Origin: JALYXI01 sp963795835
Lineage (GTDB): Bacteria; Acidobacteriota; Terriglobia; Bryobacterales; Bryobacteraceae
NCBI GenBank assembly: GCA_963795835.1
Contig: CAWCJC010000002.1
Coordinates: 310,001 to 374,000 of the forward strand
Length of the DNA stretch: 64,000 bases
Reading direction: 5' to 3'
Part shown: piece by piece, positions 45,431 to 54,300 of the stretch
Position numbering within the stretch: position 1 is the stretch's first letter
Layout of the letters: every line of letters begins with the position of its first letter
Notes under the pieces: generated by a model
What the model saw: only the letters and a program-made list of their open reading frames with translations
What the model was told of the DNA's origin: nothing
Database searches by the model: none
Program-made: the position numbers and the translations under genes

Positions 45431-45565
45431 GTAGCACGCGCCAGGATGTCAGACCAGTTAGAACCCTCGGCCGCGACGTAATATCGCCAACAGTTCGGGT
45501 CGCCGATTTGTGTGTTTCGTTTGGTTGGCGAAGCCAATGCTCATCAAGTTTCAGGAGCAACTCCA

Positions 45566-46009
45566 ATGCGATTCACCAAAACTCTTCAGACACTTGTTTT
45601 TATCTCGGCGCTCTCTACCTTCCCGGTGCTGGCACAAAGCGGCTCTACTGGCTCCGGCTCGTCAGGGTCCGGTTCCGCCGGCTCAGGTTCCACAGGTTCC
45701 TCATCCTCCAGTTCCGGCTCCTCTGCAACTCCCGGGGCGACCGATGGTTCCACTCAGTCAATGGGAGCGGGCGGCCAGTCCACCGGCGTGAACTCCAACT
45801 CCAGTAGTCCTGCGGCCGGGATCACTGATCAGAGTGGTTCAGGTTCTTCGAGCGGCGGCATTGGCAATGGATCGGGGAACAATACCGACAATCGAAATCA
45901 CAACTACGGATGGATTGGTCTCGCGGGACTCGCCGGTCTTGCAGGTATGCTCCGTAACAACAGGCCGGGTGTCACTCACAGTACCTCTCAATCCACAAAC
46001 CGGGCTTAA
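45566..46009 (+). CDS. Exported Ser/Gly-rich protein with WGxxGxxG-type tail
   Basis: A 147-residue protein. A signal peptide (RFTKTLQTLVFISALSTFPVLAQ) is followed by about 80 residues of almost pure serine, glycine and threonine (SGSTGSGSSGSGSAGSGSTG). The end has NYGWIGLAGLAGLAGMLRNNRP: a glycine-spaced hydrophobic helix with a tryptophan, then basic residues. This resembles the WGxxGxxG tail class found in Acidobacteria and others, thought to be a sorting or anchoring signal. AGGAG lies before the ATG. It is a single gene, closed by a strong terminator. Confidence 0.7.
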   Translation: MRFTKTLQTLVFISALSTFPVLAQSGSTGSGSSGSGSAGSGSTGSSSSSSGSSATPGATDGSTQSMGAGGQSTGVNSNSSSPAAGITDQSGSGSSSGGIGNGSGNNTDNRNHNYGWIGLAGLAGLAGMLRNNRPGVTHSTSQSTNRA

Positions 46010-46026
46010 CCGCCTCAATTTTCCTC

Positions 46027-46059
46027 CGCGCCGGTCACCATTGACGGCGCGTTTTTTTT
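46027..46059 (+). terminator. Intrinsic terminator
   Basis: CGCGCCG at 46027-46033 pairs perfectly with CGGCGCG at 46045-46051, and TCA/TGA in the loop can extend the stem past a bulged G. Eight T follow at 46052-46059. It ends the WGxxGxxG gene and insulates the operon that begins just after. Confidence 0.87.
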
Positions 46060-46061
46060 GC

Positions 46062-46105
46062 TTGACAAACGTATCGCTGATTGCAATACTAAGTTTGCAG
46101 ATTGC
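46062..46105 (+). promoter_or_regulatory. Near-consensus sigma-70 promoter with direct repeats, before the regulator-flotillin operon
   Basis: TTGACA at 46062-46067 and AATACT at 46085-46090 are separated by exactly 17 bases. The start of transcription would be near 46097 and the first ATG is at 46109, leaving a very short leader. GATTGC occurs at 46079-46084 and again at 46100-46105, flanking and overlapping the -10 region. Such repeats could be the binding site of the helix-turn-helix protein encoded first in the operon. Confidence 0.75.
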
Positions 46106-46108
46106 TAT

Positions 46109-46573
46109 ATGAGGTTAGGGGAAAAGCTTCGTTACTTGCGGGAGGTGGAAGGAACCCTTCGCGGCCTGAACCGCGCGCTCACCCAAAAAGAACTCGTCGC
46201 AGCCATTCGCAAGGAGGCCAACAAGTCCATTTCGCAAAGCTATCTCTCGCAGATCGAAAGTGGTGCGCGCCCCCATCTCACCAATACGTCGCGTTCTCTG
46301 CTGGCGAAGTTTTTCAAGGTCCACCCCGGCTATCTGGTGGACGATCCCGAAGGTTTCCAAACCGAATTGGTTTCCGACCTCGGCGTAGCGGAAGACAAGC
46401 TCGACCTCTGGTTGATCGCCGGCTCCGAACGTTTCCGCCGCGATCCTGATCTAAGCTGCGCTCTTCTCGCCATCTCGCGCCATGAAGATTCGCGCGGATG
46501 TCTGGTACTCCTCGAAGCCATCTTGGAAAATCCAGGGTTGGCCGAACGTTTACTACAGGTACTTAAGCCATGA
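46109..46573 (+). CDS. XRE-family helix-turn-helix regulator
   Basis: A 154-residue protein. Residues 1-75 are a Cro/CI-type helix-turn-helix: LRYLREVEGTLRGLNRALTQ, KELVAAIRKEANKSISQSYL, then SQIESGARPHLTNTSRSLLAKFFKV with a HPGYLVDD end. The C-terminal half (SDLGVAEDKLDLWLIAGSERFRRDPDLSCALLAIS in pieces) has no motif I know and may sense a partner. Its stop overlaps the nfeD start (ATGA). Being first behind a strong promoter with repeats, it probably represses its own operon. Confidence 0.82.
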   Translation: MRLGEKLRYLREVEGTLRGLNRALTQKELVAAIRKEANKSISQSYLSQIESGARPHLTNTSRSLLAKFFKVHPGYLVDDPEGFQTELVSDLGVAEDKLDLWLIAGSERFRRDPDLSCALLAISRHEDSRGCLVLLEAILENPGLAERLLQVLKP

Positions 46574-47097
46574 CTTGGTCGAATATCTTTTTGCTTTCTT
46601 TCGTCGTGGGCTTCGCGATGAGCCTCTTCTCTTTCCTGGGCGGGGCGCTGCATTTGCCGCACGTGCACCTGCACGCTCATGGCAAGGGCGGCGCCACGCT
46701 GTTTCCGGCAATTGTTTCGTTCCTTACTTGGTTCGGAGCCGCGGGCTATTTACTGACCCAATATTCCAGCTTTTCCGCGATCCTGGCGCTCGCGGGGGCC
46801 CTCGCCGTGGGAGCTCTGGGCAGTTGGCTGATCCTGCGCCTGCTTTCACCCATGCTGGCCGATGAGCACCCGCTCTCGGCTGACGACTACCGCATGATCG
46901 GCGTCCTGGGCCGGGTGTCCAGTCCGATTCGCGAAGGCGGCACCGGAGAGATGATCTATTCGCTCCAGGGAACGCGCCGTGGTGTCCCGGTGCGCAGCGA
47001 AGACCGCGTCTCGATTGAGCGCGGAACGGAAGTTGTGGTCACGCGGTTCGAACGCGGAATCGCCTATGTCAAGCAGTGGGATGAGTTGAATCAATAA
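46570..47097 (+). CDS. NfeD-like membrane protein
   Basis: A 175-residue protein with three to four helices in the first 100 residues (FLLSFVVGFAMSLFSFLGGAL, LFPAIVSFLTWFGAAGYLL, ILALAGALAVGALGSWLIL). A C-terminal OB-fold follows (IGVLGRVSSPIREGGTGEMIYSLQG in pieces, and TEVVVTRFERGIAYVKQW). A histidine-rich loop (HLPHVHLHAHGKGG) joins helices one and two. NfeD/YuaF proteins partner flotillins in membrane microdomains, and flotillin is the next gene. The histidine loop is unusual and might bind metal. Confidence 0.85.
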   Translation: MTWSNIFLLSFVVGFAMSLFSFLGGALHLPHVHLHAHGKGGATLFPAIVSFLTWFGAAGYLLTQYSSFSAILALAGALAVGALGSWLILRLLSPMLADEHPLSADDYRMIGVLGRVSSPIREGGTGEMIYSLQGTRRGVPVRSEDRVSIERGTEVVVTRFERGIAYVKQWDELNQ

Positions 47098-47121
47098 GTT
47101 GAGCAGTTAAGGAGGAGCAAT

Positions 47122-48522
47122 ATGCAGAACATCGTGTGGATGGGTTTATTGGTCGCGCTCAGCGTGATCTTCGTCATGGGCGCGATCGCCCGGTTGTACC
47201 GCAAAGCAGGCCCGCATGAAGCGCTGGTGGTCTATGGCCACGGCGGCACCAAGGTCATCAAGGGCCGCGGGATCGTCATCCTTCCCGTCATCCAAACCGT
47301 CAAGAGCCTCTCGCTTGAGCTGATGAGTTTCGACGTCGCGCCGCAGCAGGATCTCTACACGAGACAGGGCGTTGCGGTTTCGGTTGAAGCCGTAGCGCAG
47401 ATCAAAGTGAAGAGCGATCCCGAAAGCATCATCACCGCCGCCGAACAGTTCCTCACCAAGACTGATAACGACCGCCAAGCGCTCATCCGCCTCGTCATGG
47501 AAGGCCATCTGCGCGGCATCATCGGCCAGCTCACCGTTGAACAAATCGTGAAGGAGCCTGAAATGGTGGGCGAGCGCATGCGTTCCACCTGCGCCGACGA
47601 TATGAACAAAATGGGGCTGGAGGTGATCAGTTTCACCATCAAGGAAGTGCGCGACAAGAACGAGTACATCACCAACATGGGGCGCCCGGATATCGCGCGC
47701 ATCAAACGCGATGCCGACGTCGCGTCAGCCGAAGCCGAGCGCGATACCGCGATTAAGCGCGCCGAGTCCTTACGCGCGTCGGCAGTCGCAAGAGCGCAAG
47801 CCGATCAGGAACGCGTGTTGGCCGAAACGTTGTCGCTCGCCAATCAGGCCGAATCGCAGCGCGATCTCGAAATCAAGCGCGCCACCTATCTCGAAACCGT
47901 AAACCGCCAGAAAGCTCAAGCCGATAAGGCCTACGAAATTCAGGCCAACATCATGCAGCAGCAAGTAAGCGCGGAGGCAGTGAAGATCCGCCAGGTGGAA
48001 AAGGAGGCCGAGGTTAAGGTGGCCGACGCCGAAATTCTACGGCGCGAACGGGAACTTACCGCGACGGTTCTCAAAACCGCCGAGATCGATCGCAAGCGCA
48101 TCGAAACGCTTGCTTCCGCCGAGCGGCAGCGCTCCATCTCCGTCGCGGAAGGTCTGGCGCAATCCATCCGCATGCAGGGTGAAGCCGAAGCGGAGATCAC
48201 CTTCAAACGCGGCGACGCCGAAGCCCGCGCCATGAACGTCAAAGCCGAAGCGTATCAGGAGTACAACCAGGCCGCGGTGGTCGATAAGCTCATCACCAGT
48301 CTTCCCGAGATCGTGAAAGCTCTGGCGAGCCCGCTCTCGAATGTCGACAAGATCACCGTCGTTTCAACAGGCGACGCCGCGACCACCGGCATGCACAAGA
48401 TTACCGGCGACATCACCCAAATGGCCGCGCAGGTTCCCGCGCTTTTCGAAGCGCTCTCCGGAATGCAGATGTCCGAACTGCTTTCGAAGGTAAAAACCAT
48501 CGGCGACAAAACGTCTAGATAA
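47122..48522 (+). CDS. Flotillin-like SPFH protein
   Basis: A 466-residue membrane scaffold. An N-terminal helix (IVWMGLLVALSVIFVMGAIARL) is followed by the SPFH domain at about residues 30-190 (GRGIVILPVIQTVKSLSLEL, GVAVSVEAVAQIKV). A long alanine-glutamate coiled coil spans residues 195-400 (DVASAEAERDTAIKRAESL, RQKAQADKAYEIQ). The C-terminus binds in oligomers. AAGGAGGAG lies before the ATG. Flotillins organise membrane domains and guard membrane fluidity. Its neighbours NfeD and PspA act on the same surface. Confidence 0.92.
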   Translation: MQNIVWMGLLVALSVIFVMGAIARLYRKAGPHEALVVYGHGGTKVIKGRGIVILPVIQTVKSLSLELMSFDVAPQQDLYTRQGVAVSVEAVAQIKVKSDPESIITAAEQFLTKTDNDRQALIRLVMEGHLRGIIGQLTVEQIVKEPEMVGERMRSTCADDMNKMGLEVISFTIKEVRDKNEYITNMGRPDIARIKRDADVASAEAERDTAIKRAESLRASAVARAQADQERVLAETLSLANQAESQRDLEIKRATYLETVNRQKAQADKAYEIQANIMQQQVSAEAVKIRQVEKEAEVKVADAEILRRERELTATVLKTAEIDRKRIETLASAERQRSISVAEGLAQSIRMQGEAEAEITFKRGDAEARAMNVKAEAYQEYNQAAVVDKLITSLPEIVKALASPLSNVDKITVVSTGDAATTGMHKITGDITQMAAQVPALFEALSGMQMSELLSKVKTIGDKTSR

Positions 48523-48533
48523 GGAGCACGCAC

Positions 48534-49202
48534 ATGGCACTACTCGAACGTATCGCGACGCTGGTTCGCGCCAATCTCAATGAGTTGGCCGATCGCGCCG
48601 AAGAACCCGTGACGATGATGAAACAGCTGGTGCTCGATATGGAGAACCAGCTGATGCAGGTCAAGACGCAGGTGGCGATTTCGCTCGCCGATCAACACCT
48701 GCTGCAGCGCAAGCGGCAGGAGAACCTGGCGAAAGTGGACGAGTATACGCGGAAGGCGGAACTCGCTCTCGAGAAGAACCAGGAGCAACTCGCCCGCGCC
48801 GCGCTGGAGCGCCGGCTCTCGCATGAGCAACTGGCGCCGGGCTTCGATCAACAGCTTGCTGACCAGCAGACGCAAGTCGAAAATCTGAAGAGCGCGTTAT
48901 TGAAGCTGGATGGCAAACTCGCCGAAGCTCGCGCCAAGTGCGATATGCTGCTCGCCGAACACCGGCGGTCGCGCGCGCTGGGCAAAGCCATAGACGCAGC
49001 GTCGGCCAAGACCACCCTCACACGAGCCGAAGACAAGATTCTGCAAGCCAGCGCATTAAGCCAGGCGCGCGCCGGCCTGCTGGCCGCAGATTCCGAGGAG
49101 CAACTGGAGCGCCTGGTGAAGGACGATAAAATAGACCGTATGCTCGCTGAGTTGAAAGCTGGCAAGAGCGGTCAGGCACGAATCGCAGGATCTTCCGATT
49201 AA
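48534..49202 (+). CDS. PspA/IM30-family protein
   Basis: A 222-residue coiled-coil protein. ALLERIATLVRANLNELADRAEEP is the amphipathic helix that docks to stressed membranes. MMKQLVLDMENQLMQVKTQVA and a helical rod to about residue 170 complete the family pattern. It belongs to the ESCRT-III-like superfamily that remodels membranes. AAGGAG precedes the ATG, twelve bases after flotillin. Its regulation would come from the operon's own helix-turn-helix protein, since no PspF is seen. Confidence 0.9.
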   Translation: MALLERIATLVRANLNELADRAEEPVTMMKQLVLDMENQLMQVKTQVAISLADQHLLQRKRQENLAKVDEYTRKAELALEKNQEQLARAALERRLSHEQLAPGFDQQLADQQTQVENLKSALLKLDGKLAEARAKCDMLLAEHRRSRALGKAIDAASAKTTLTRAEDKILQASALSQARAGLLAADSEEQLERLVKDDKIDRMLAELKAGKSGQARIAGSSD

Positions 49203-49205
49203 CTA

Positions 49206-50880
49206 ATGGCGGCACGCGCTCTCACTCTCGCCGCTTTGCTCTGCGCCTCGCCGCTTTTTGCTTCGGAAGCCGACGCGCTCGCCATCTCCGCCAACATTCG
49301 CGCGAAGCACATGCCGTTCGGCACCATTCTGGACCCCATGTACGCCGCGTCCACCAGCGACCAGATCATCGGTTACACGCGCTGCGGCGATTCGGCTTTG
49401 TGGACAGGCGCCTATCTTGCCGCCGAATCGTTCCGGTACAAGGTCCAGCCCTCGGCCGACGCGCTCGCCAACGTTCAGGCTGCGCTCGCCGGCCTCAAGT
49501 CGCTTGCCGATGTCACCGGGGATAACCGCCTGGCCCGCTGCATCGTCCCCGCTGATTCGCCCTTCGCCGCGGGGATCGAAAGCGAAGAGGCGCACAATAC
49601 GGTGCATCAAAGCCCGCCCTTCGTGTGGCTCGATAACACCTCTCGCGACGAAGTGGTGGGCGCATTCTTTGGCCTGTCCATCGCCTACGACTTCGTGGAC
49701 GACCCCTCGGTGAAGGGCGCGGCCGCCGCTTTGATCGGACGGCTGATCGGCTTCGTCCAGAAGCACCAGTGGTCGCCCAATGACGACGTCGCGAACACCT
49801 TCCTGCTGAGGCCGGAAGAGCTGCGCATGTTGATCCAGGTTGCGAATCATGTGAATCCCGCGAACCCGATTTCCGTCCCGTTTTCGTTCTTGGGCGTAAG
49901 CGACGCGGTGGCCTTCGATATCACCAGCCTCAATTCCTATTTCAAGTTCAACCTGGATTACATGAGCCTTTACAATCTGATCCGGTTGCAGAACTCGAGC
50001 GAAAATCAGAATGCCTACAAGCTTCTCCGCGCCTTCACGGCGATTCATCAGAACGCGTTTTTCGACATTATAGACAGTTCCATCTCCGGCGCGGACGCCG
50101 CGCGCGATGCCGAGATGCGCTCCCTCCTCGATCAGTGGCTGCAGCGACCGAAGCGTGACGTTGCGCTCATTCCCGCCAGCAAGGATCTCCCAATCCCCGG
50201 TACCGGTTCCGTTCCGTCCCCCTACCGACTTCCTCTGGCAGCGCGATCCGTTTCAAATCTCAGGCGGCGGCGGAGGCACCATCGAGTCGCCCGGTATCGA
50301 TTACATCCTGCCTTACTGGATGGGCCGCTACTACGGCGTGATTGCCGGCTTTACAGTGCAGTCCGCGGCAGCAGGCCTCCCCGCGCTCGCTCCCGATTCA
50401 CTGGCTTCGGTCTACGGCACGAACCTCGGATCTTCAGTAACCCTCACCGACGCCGCAGGCTTTTCGCGAAACGCTTCACTGCTCTACGCTTCTCCGCAAC
50501 AGATCAACTTCGTTGTGCCCCCGGACACGCTCCCCGGCGAGGCCCAAATTCAGATCGGCGCCCAGACTGTCGCCGTGAATATACAGAGTGTCGCGCCCAC
50601 TCTGTTCAACATGGCAGGCTACCCCGTTTATGTCAGCGGCGTGCCCGTTTATTTGAGCTTTTACGGAACCGGCATCCGGCATCGCGCGGCGTTATCGGAC
50701 GTCAGCGTACTTGTAAATGGTCTCCCTGCGCCGGTCCTCTACGCCGGTCCCGCTCCCGGCTACCAGGGTCTAGATCAGATCAATATCCAATTGCCCCCGA
50801 GTCTGCAACACTCTGGCACTGTGACCGTAATGGTTGCCGATGGGACCATGTCGAATGCGAGCACAATATCCATCCAATAA
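49206..50880 (+). CDS. Exported protein with Solibacter-type C-terminal domain (TIGR03437), apparent +1 frameshift
   Basis: A signal peptide (ARALTLAALLCASPLFAS) precedes a helical, toroid-like region (IGYTRCGDSALWTGAYLAAESF, then DEVVGAFFGLSIAYDFV) to about residue 330. After CCCCC at 50218-50222 the frame shifts by one base. The remainder reads ALAPDSLASVYGTNLGSS, LLYASPQQINFVVPPDTLPG and VLYAGPAPGYQGLDQINIQL. These are the blocks of the C-terminal domain that is hugely expanded in Solibacter. The corrected protein has about 557 residues. A glycan-related enzyme is possible from the toroid; function unknown. A longer read-through to 52037 is an artefact. Confidence 0.78.
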
Positions 50881-50885
50881 TCCGA

Positions 50886-52037
50886 ATGCCTGACGACCTT
50901 CTCCGCTGGCGCGCGGAATTTCCGATCCTCGCCGACACCACTTACATGATCAGCCACTCGCTCGGAGCCATGCCCCTCCGGACCCGCGACCGGTTGAATG
51001 AATTTGCCGACACCTGGGCCACCCGCGGGATCCGCGCCTGGGAGGAGGGCTGGTGGGACCTCCCCGTCACCGTGGGCAACCTGATCGCGTCACTGATCGG
51101 CGCGGGCCCGGGCGAAGTGGTGATGCACCAGAACGTCTCGGTCTGCCAGTCCGTGATCCTCTCCTGCTTCGACTGGAGTCAACCTCGGAACAAGATCGTC
51201 ACTGAATCGCTGAACTTCCCCTCGAATCTGTATCTCTTCCAAGGCGTCGAACGGCAGGGCGCGCGCGTAGTAACCGTCGCTTCCGAAGACGGAATCACCG
51301 TCCCGCTCGAGCGCCTCCTCGCCGCAATCGATGAGGAAACGAAACTGGTCTCCGTCTCTCACGTCATCTTCAAGAGTTCCTTCGTCCAAGACCTGCGCGC
51401 CATCACGGAGCGCGCTCACGCGATGGGCGCAATGGTCGTCGCCGATCTCTACCAATCCACCGGAACCGTCCCGGTCGATATCCGCGCGCTCAATGTCGAT
51501 TTCGCCACCGGAGGCTCGGTCAAGTGGCTTTGCGGCGGCCCAGGCGCGGCCTACCTCTACGTTCGGCCGGACCTGTGGCCAAATCTGAAACCCGCCATGA
51601 CCGGCTGGCAGGCGCATCGCGAACCATTCGCGTTCGATTCAGGCGAGATGGACTATGCTCCCGATGCCTTCCGCTTCCTGAGCGGCACCCCGAACGTTCC
51701 CGCTCTTTACTCGGCGCGATCGGGATACGAAATTGTCAACGAGATCGGCGTTCAGGCGATACGCGCGAAGTCGCAACGCCAGACCGAGCGCATGATTGCA
51801 CTTGCCGATGAACTGGACCTGCCTCTCAACTGTCCGCGCGATCCTGCGCAGCGCGGTGGCACGGTCACGCTCGCCATCCCGAACGGCAAAGCCGTAGTTC
51901 AGGAACTCGCGCGGCGCAACATCTTAGTCGACTACCGGCCCGGAGCCGGTATCCGCATCGCACCCCACTTCTATACGGCTGACGACGAGGTCGATTTCAC
52001 GATCCGCGAAATCTCCGCGCTCACCGAAGCCCACTGA
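50886..52037 (+). CDS. Kynureninase-like PLP-dependent enzyme
   Basis: A 383-residue fold-type I enzyme of the aminotransferase class V group. TYMISHSLGAMPLRTRDRL at the N-terminus and WATRGIRAWEEGWWDLP agree with kynureninases. The PLP lysine is K213 in GGSVKWLCGGPG, with DLYQSTGTVPVDI before it. GAGIRIAPHFYTADDEVDF ends it. Kynureninase cleaves kynurenine to anthranilate and alanine. The start at 50886 is just after the preceding stop; the same frame runs further back only by chance. Family sure, exact substrate less so. Confidence 0.82.
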   Translation: MPDDLLRWRAEFPILADTTYMISHSLGAMPLRTRDRLNEFADTWATRGIRAWEEGWWDLPVTVGNLIASLIGAGPGEVVMHQNVSVCQSVILSCFDWSQPRNKIVTESLNFPSNLYLFQGVERQGARVVTVASEDGITVPLERLLAAIDEETKLVSVSHVIFKSSFVQDLRAITERAHAMGAMVVADLYQSTGTVPVDIRALNVDFATGGSVKWLCGGPGAAYLYVRPDLWPNLKPAMTGWQAHREPFAFDSGEMDYAPDAFRFLSGTPNVPALYSARSGYEIVNEIGVQAIRAKSQRQTERMIALADELDLPLNCPRDPAQRGGTVTLAIPNGKAVVQELARRNILVDYRPGAGIRIAPHFYTADDEVDFTIREISALTEAH

Positions 52038-52709
52038 TGTGACTTTGGATCGATCAGTTCAAAGTGGCCACCGTCCAGCGGGAAGAGTTGCGCGTCGTCA
52101 CCGGCCGCCTTCGCCGAATAGGTAAACCACTCCGCAATTTCGATGGGTACGATATCGTCGTTCTTGCCATGGAACAAGCCGCAGTTTTGCATGCAGCGGG
52201 AGCAACTGCTTGGGGTCGGCATCCCGAAGGGGAGCGCCGTTCAGAAACTTTGCCACCACCGAATCGCTCAGCTTCAAATCCAGGGCGCGCTGTAGATCCG
52301 CAACCGCCCCAAGCCCGATAGCCGCCTTCAATTTCTGCCTCGAAGCAAGCCACAACGCCAAATGTCCACCCGCGGAATGGCCCATCGCGAGGGTGTTCGA
52401 AACATCCAGATGGTGTGCATCGGCGATCATTCGCAGATAGCTGGCGCCGGAGGCAACGTCCTGACAGGTTCCCGGCCATCCCCCGCCCGGATCGCCAATA
52501 GACCGGTACTCCAGGTTCCAACTCGCGACGCCCATCAGCTCCAGGGATTCGCAAAGCGAGTCCATCAGGTTCAAACGGTATTTATTGCGCCAGAATCCCC
52601 CGTGCAAAACGATGACTACGGGGTGTTTCGCCTTGCCCTGCGGAACGCGAAGCTCTCCGAACTGCTGTGGCGCCGGGCCGTACGGAAGCCGCAGGCTACC
52701 CAATCGCAC
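51971..52709 (-). CDS. Kynurenine formamidase-like alpha/beta hydrolase, apparent +1 frameshift
   Basis: About 245 residues. VVIVLHGGFWRNKY carries the oxyanion HGG motif. LEYRSIGDPGGGWPGTCQDV and the nucleophile elbow GHSAGGHLALWLASR follow. The first frame fails near AKLRL, and the next frame continues with FHGKNDDIVPIEIAEWF and GGHFELIDPKS, giving the acid and histidine. The extra base lies in 52173-52177. Formamidases of this type open the kynurenine pathway, and a kynureninase-like gene converges on it with a 67-base overlap. The substrate is inferred from that context. Confidence 0.72.
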
Positions 52710-52917
52710 CCTTGGCGCTGGACGAGGGCTTGGTAATGGGCTGGCTCACCGGGATCGACCGCCCGCCACGCAAGCGCTGTAATTCCACTAAAACCGTGAC
52801 CGTATCGCGCCGGGCATGCTTCACCATCGAGTTTTCCATGAGAATGCAGCACCAGAGTAGCAGCACCAGCGTGGAAATCCACCGTAAGCCTTGTCCTGTA
52901 ATCGCCGCGATTTTCAT
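52696..52917 (-). CDS. Small single-helix membrane protein
   Basis: A 73-residue unrecognised protein with one transmembrane helix (WISTLVLLLWCCILM) near residues 13-27, then a basic and hydroxyl-rich tail (RGGRSIPVSQPITKPSSS). It overlaps the formamidase-like start by fourteen bases, hence probably a shared transcript. The prediction depends on length and hydrophobicity and is weak. Confidence 0.4.
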   Translation of the reverse strand: MKIAAITGQGLRWISTLVLLLWCCILMENSMVKHARRDTVTVLVELQRLRGGRSIPVSQPITKPSSSAKGAIG

Positions 52918-53026
52918 TCCGGGTGGTCTCTGCAATATGGATTCCGGAATCCAAGTCTATGATTCGTAAAACATTTGTTAAGCGGCTGTGTGCAATCCGT
53001 GCCACAAGTGGGCCACCCGGGAGGAC

Positions 53027-54259
53027 TTAGCCGCCGTAGGTGACTCGCCAGATCTTCTTGCCGCCGTCGTCAGAAACCAGAAGGCTGCCGTCCGCCATTT
53101 CGCAGACGCCCACAGGCCGGCCCCAAACCTTGGGCGACTCCGGAGCGATCATCCAGCCCGTCAGAAACTCCTCGCGCGGACCGGACGGCTTGCCATTTCG
53201 AAACGGAATAAAGGCGAGCGACTGCCCTACGCGCGACGAACGATTCCAGGAGCCATGGAAAGTCAGGAACGCTCCGCCTTTGTACTTCTCAGGAAACTGG
53301 TTGCCCTGATAGAAATCAAAACTGAGGACCGCGACGTGCGCGCCCAGGATCATGTCGGGCTCGATTGTCTTCTTCACCAGCTCCGGCTTCTCACCCTTGC
53401 GCCGCGGATCTTCATTGGGTCCGATATACGCGTACGGCCAACCATAAAAGGCGTGGGGCGTGATGTGTGTGAAGTAATCGGGGACCAGATCGTCACCCAA
53501 GGCATCGCGTTCCTGAACAGCCGCCCACAACGTGTGGGTACCCGGGTAGAAATGAATGTCGACGGGGTTCCGCGTTCCCGAAGCCCAGATTTCCTGGCCC
53601 GATCCATCCGGGTTGTAGCGCAGAATCGCGGCCCGGCGCTCGTCTTCGCCCGCATCCACATTCGAACCGGATCCCACCGATACGAACATCTTGTCACCAT
53701 CGAACGTTACCGCCTTCGTCCAGTGCCCTTTGCTCAGGCCCTTGAACGAAACTACTTCCTTGCCTTCCGTCGCGGTCCGCGCGTCGGCATCGTAGCGGTA
53801 GCGCTTCAGCGATTCCGTCTCGGCTACGTACAAGTAATTCTTGTAAAACGCCATCCCGTAAGGCCGGTCCAATCCGCTGATCAGCTTCTTGCGTCCGGAA
53901 GCATCGCCTCTCGGAAAGATATAAACAGCGCCCCCGGTGTCAAACGGATTCGCCCCGCCGACCGCCGCCGAGCGCGCTTCGCTGCCGCTGTCGGCCAGCA
54001 GAATATCGCCATTTGCGGCTTTCAACAGGAATCGCGGCATCTGATACCGGCTGGACCACTCTTCCACCTTGAAACCGGCTGGCACCTTGAGCTCTGCCCC
54101 TGCGGGCCGCGCCACCACCTCCGGGTGATTGTCAGCGGAAGGAGTCGCAAAAGGGGCCGGCAAGTTGAAATCTTTCTTGGTGGAGGCCATGCCGGTTAAA
54201 AGAACCCCGGCAACCATCAAGGCCGCGCAACCAGCCACTTTATAAGCTCTCTGTTTCAT
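53027..54259 (-). CDS. Sorbosone dehydrogenase-family beta-propeller protein
   Basis: A 410-residue exported protein (signal AGCAALMVAGVLLTGMAS, possibly a lipoprotein-like end, though no lipobox cysteine follows). Repeats such as VPAGFKVEEWSSRYQMPRFLL, NGDILLADSGS, LDRPYGMAFYKNYLYVAET and IWASGTRNPVDIHFYP belong to PQQ-type glucose/sorbosone dehydrogenase propellers. CEMADGSLLVSDDGGKKIWRV ends it. It would oxidise a sugar in the periplasm with PQQ, if PQQ is made. Its promoter faces the tldD promoter. Confidence 0.82.
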   Translation of the reverse strand: MKQRAYKVAGCAALMVAGVLLTGMASTKKDFNLPAPFATPSADNHPEVVARPAGAELKVPAGFKVEEWSSRYQMPRFLLKAANGDILLADSGSEARSAAVGGANPFDTGGAVYIFPRGDASGRKKLISGLDRPYGMAFYKNYLYVAETESLKRYRYDADARTATEGKEVVSFKGLSKGHWTKAVTFDGDKMFVSVGSGSNVDAGEDERRAAILRYNPDGSGQEIWASGTRNPVDIHFYPGTHTLWAAVQERDALGDDLVPDYFTHITPHAFYGWPYAYIGPNEDPRRKGEKPELVKKTIEPDMILGAHVAVLSFDFYQGNQFPEKYKGGAFLTFHGSWNRSSRVGQSLAFIPFRNGKPSGPREEFLTGWMIAPESPKVWGRPVGVCEMADGSLLVSDDGGKKIWRVTYGG

Positions 54260-54300
54260 GCTTCTATTTTAGGCTGGCGCTGTATAATCGAGGTTCCAAG

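Noticed and set aside
49206..52037. A single 943-residue open frame
   Set aside because: It joins the N-terminal part of the Solibacter-domain protein, out-of-frame junk between 50222 and 50885, and the kynureninase. The real C-terminal domain lies in the next frame and the enzyme has its own start at 50886.
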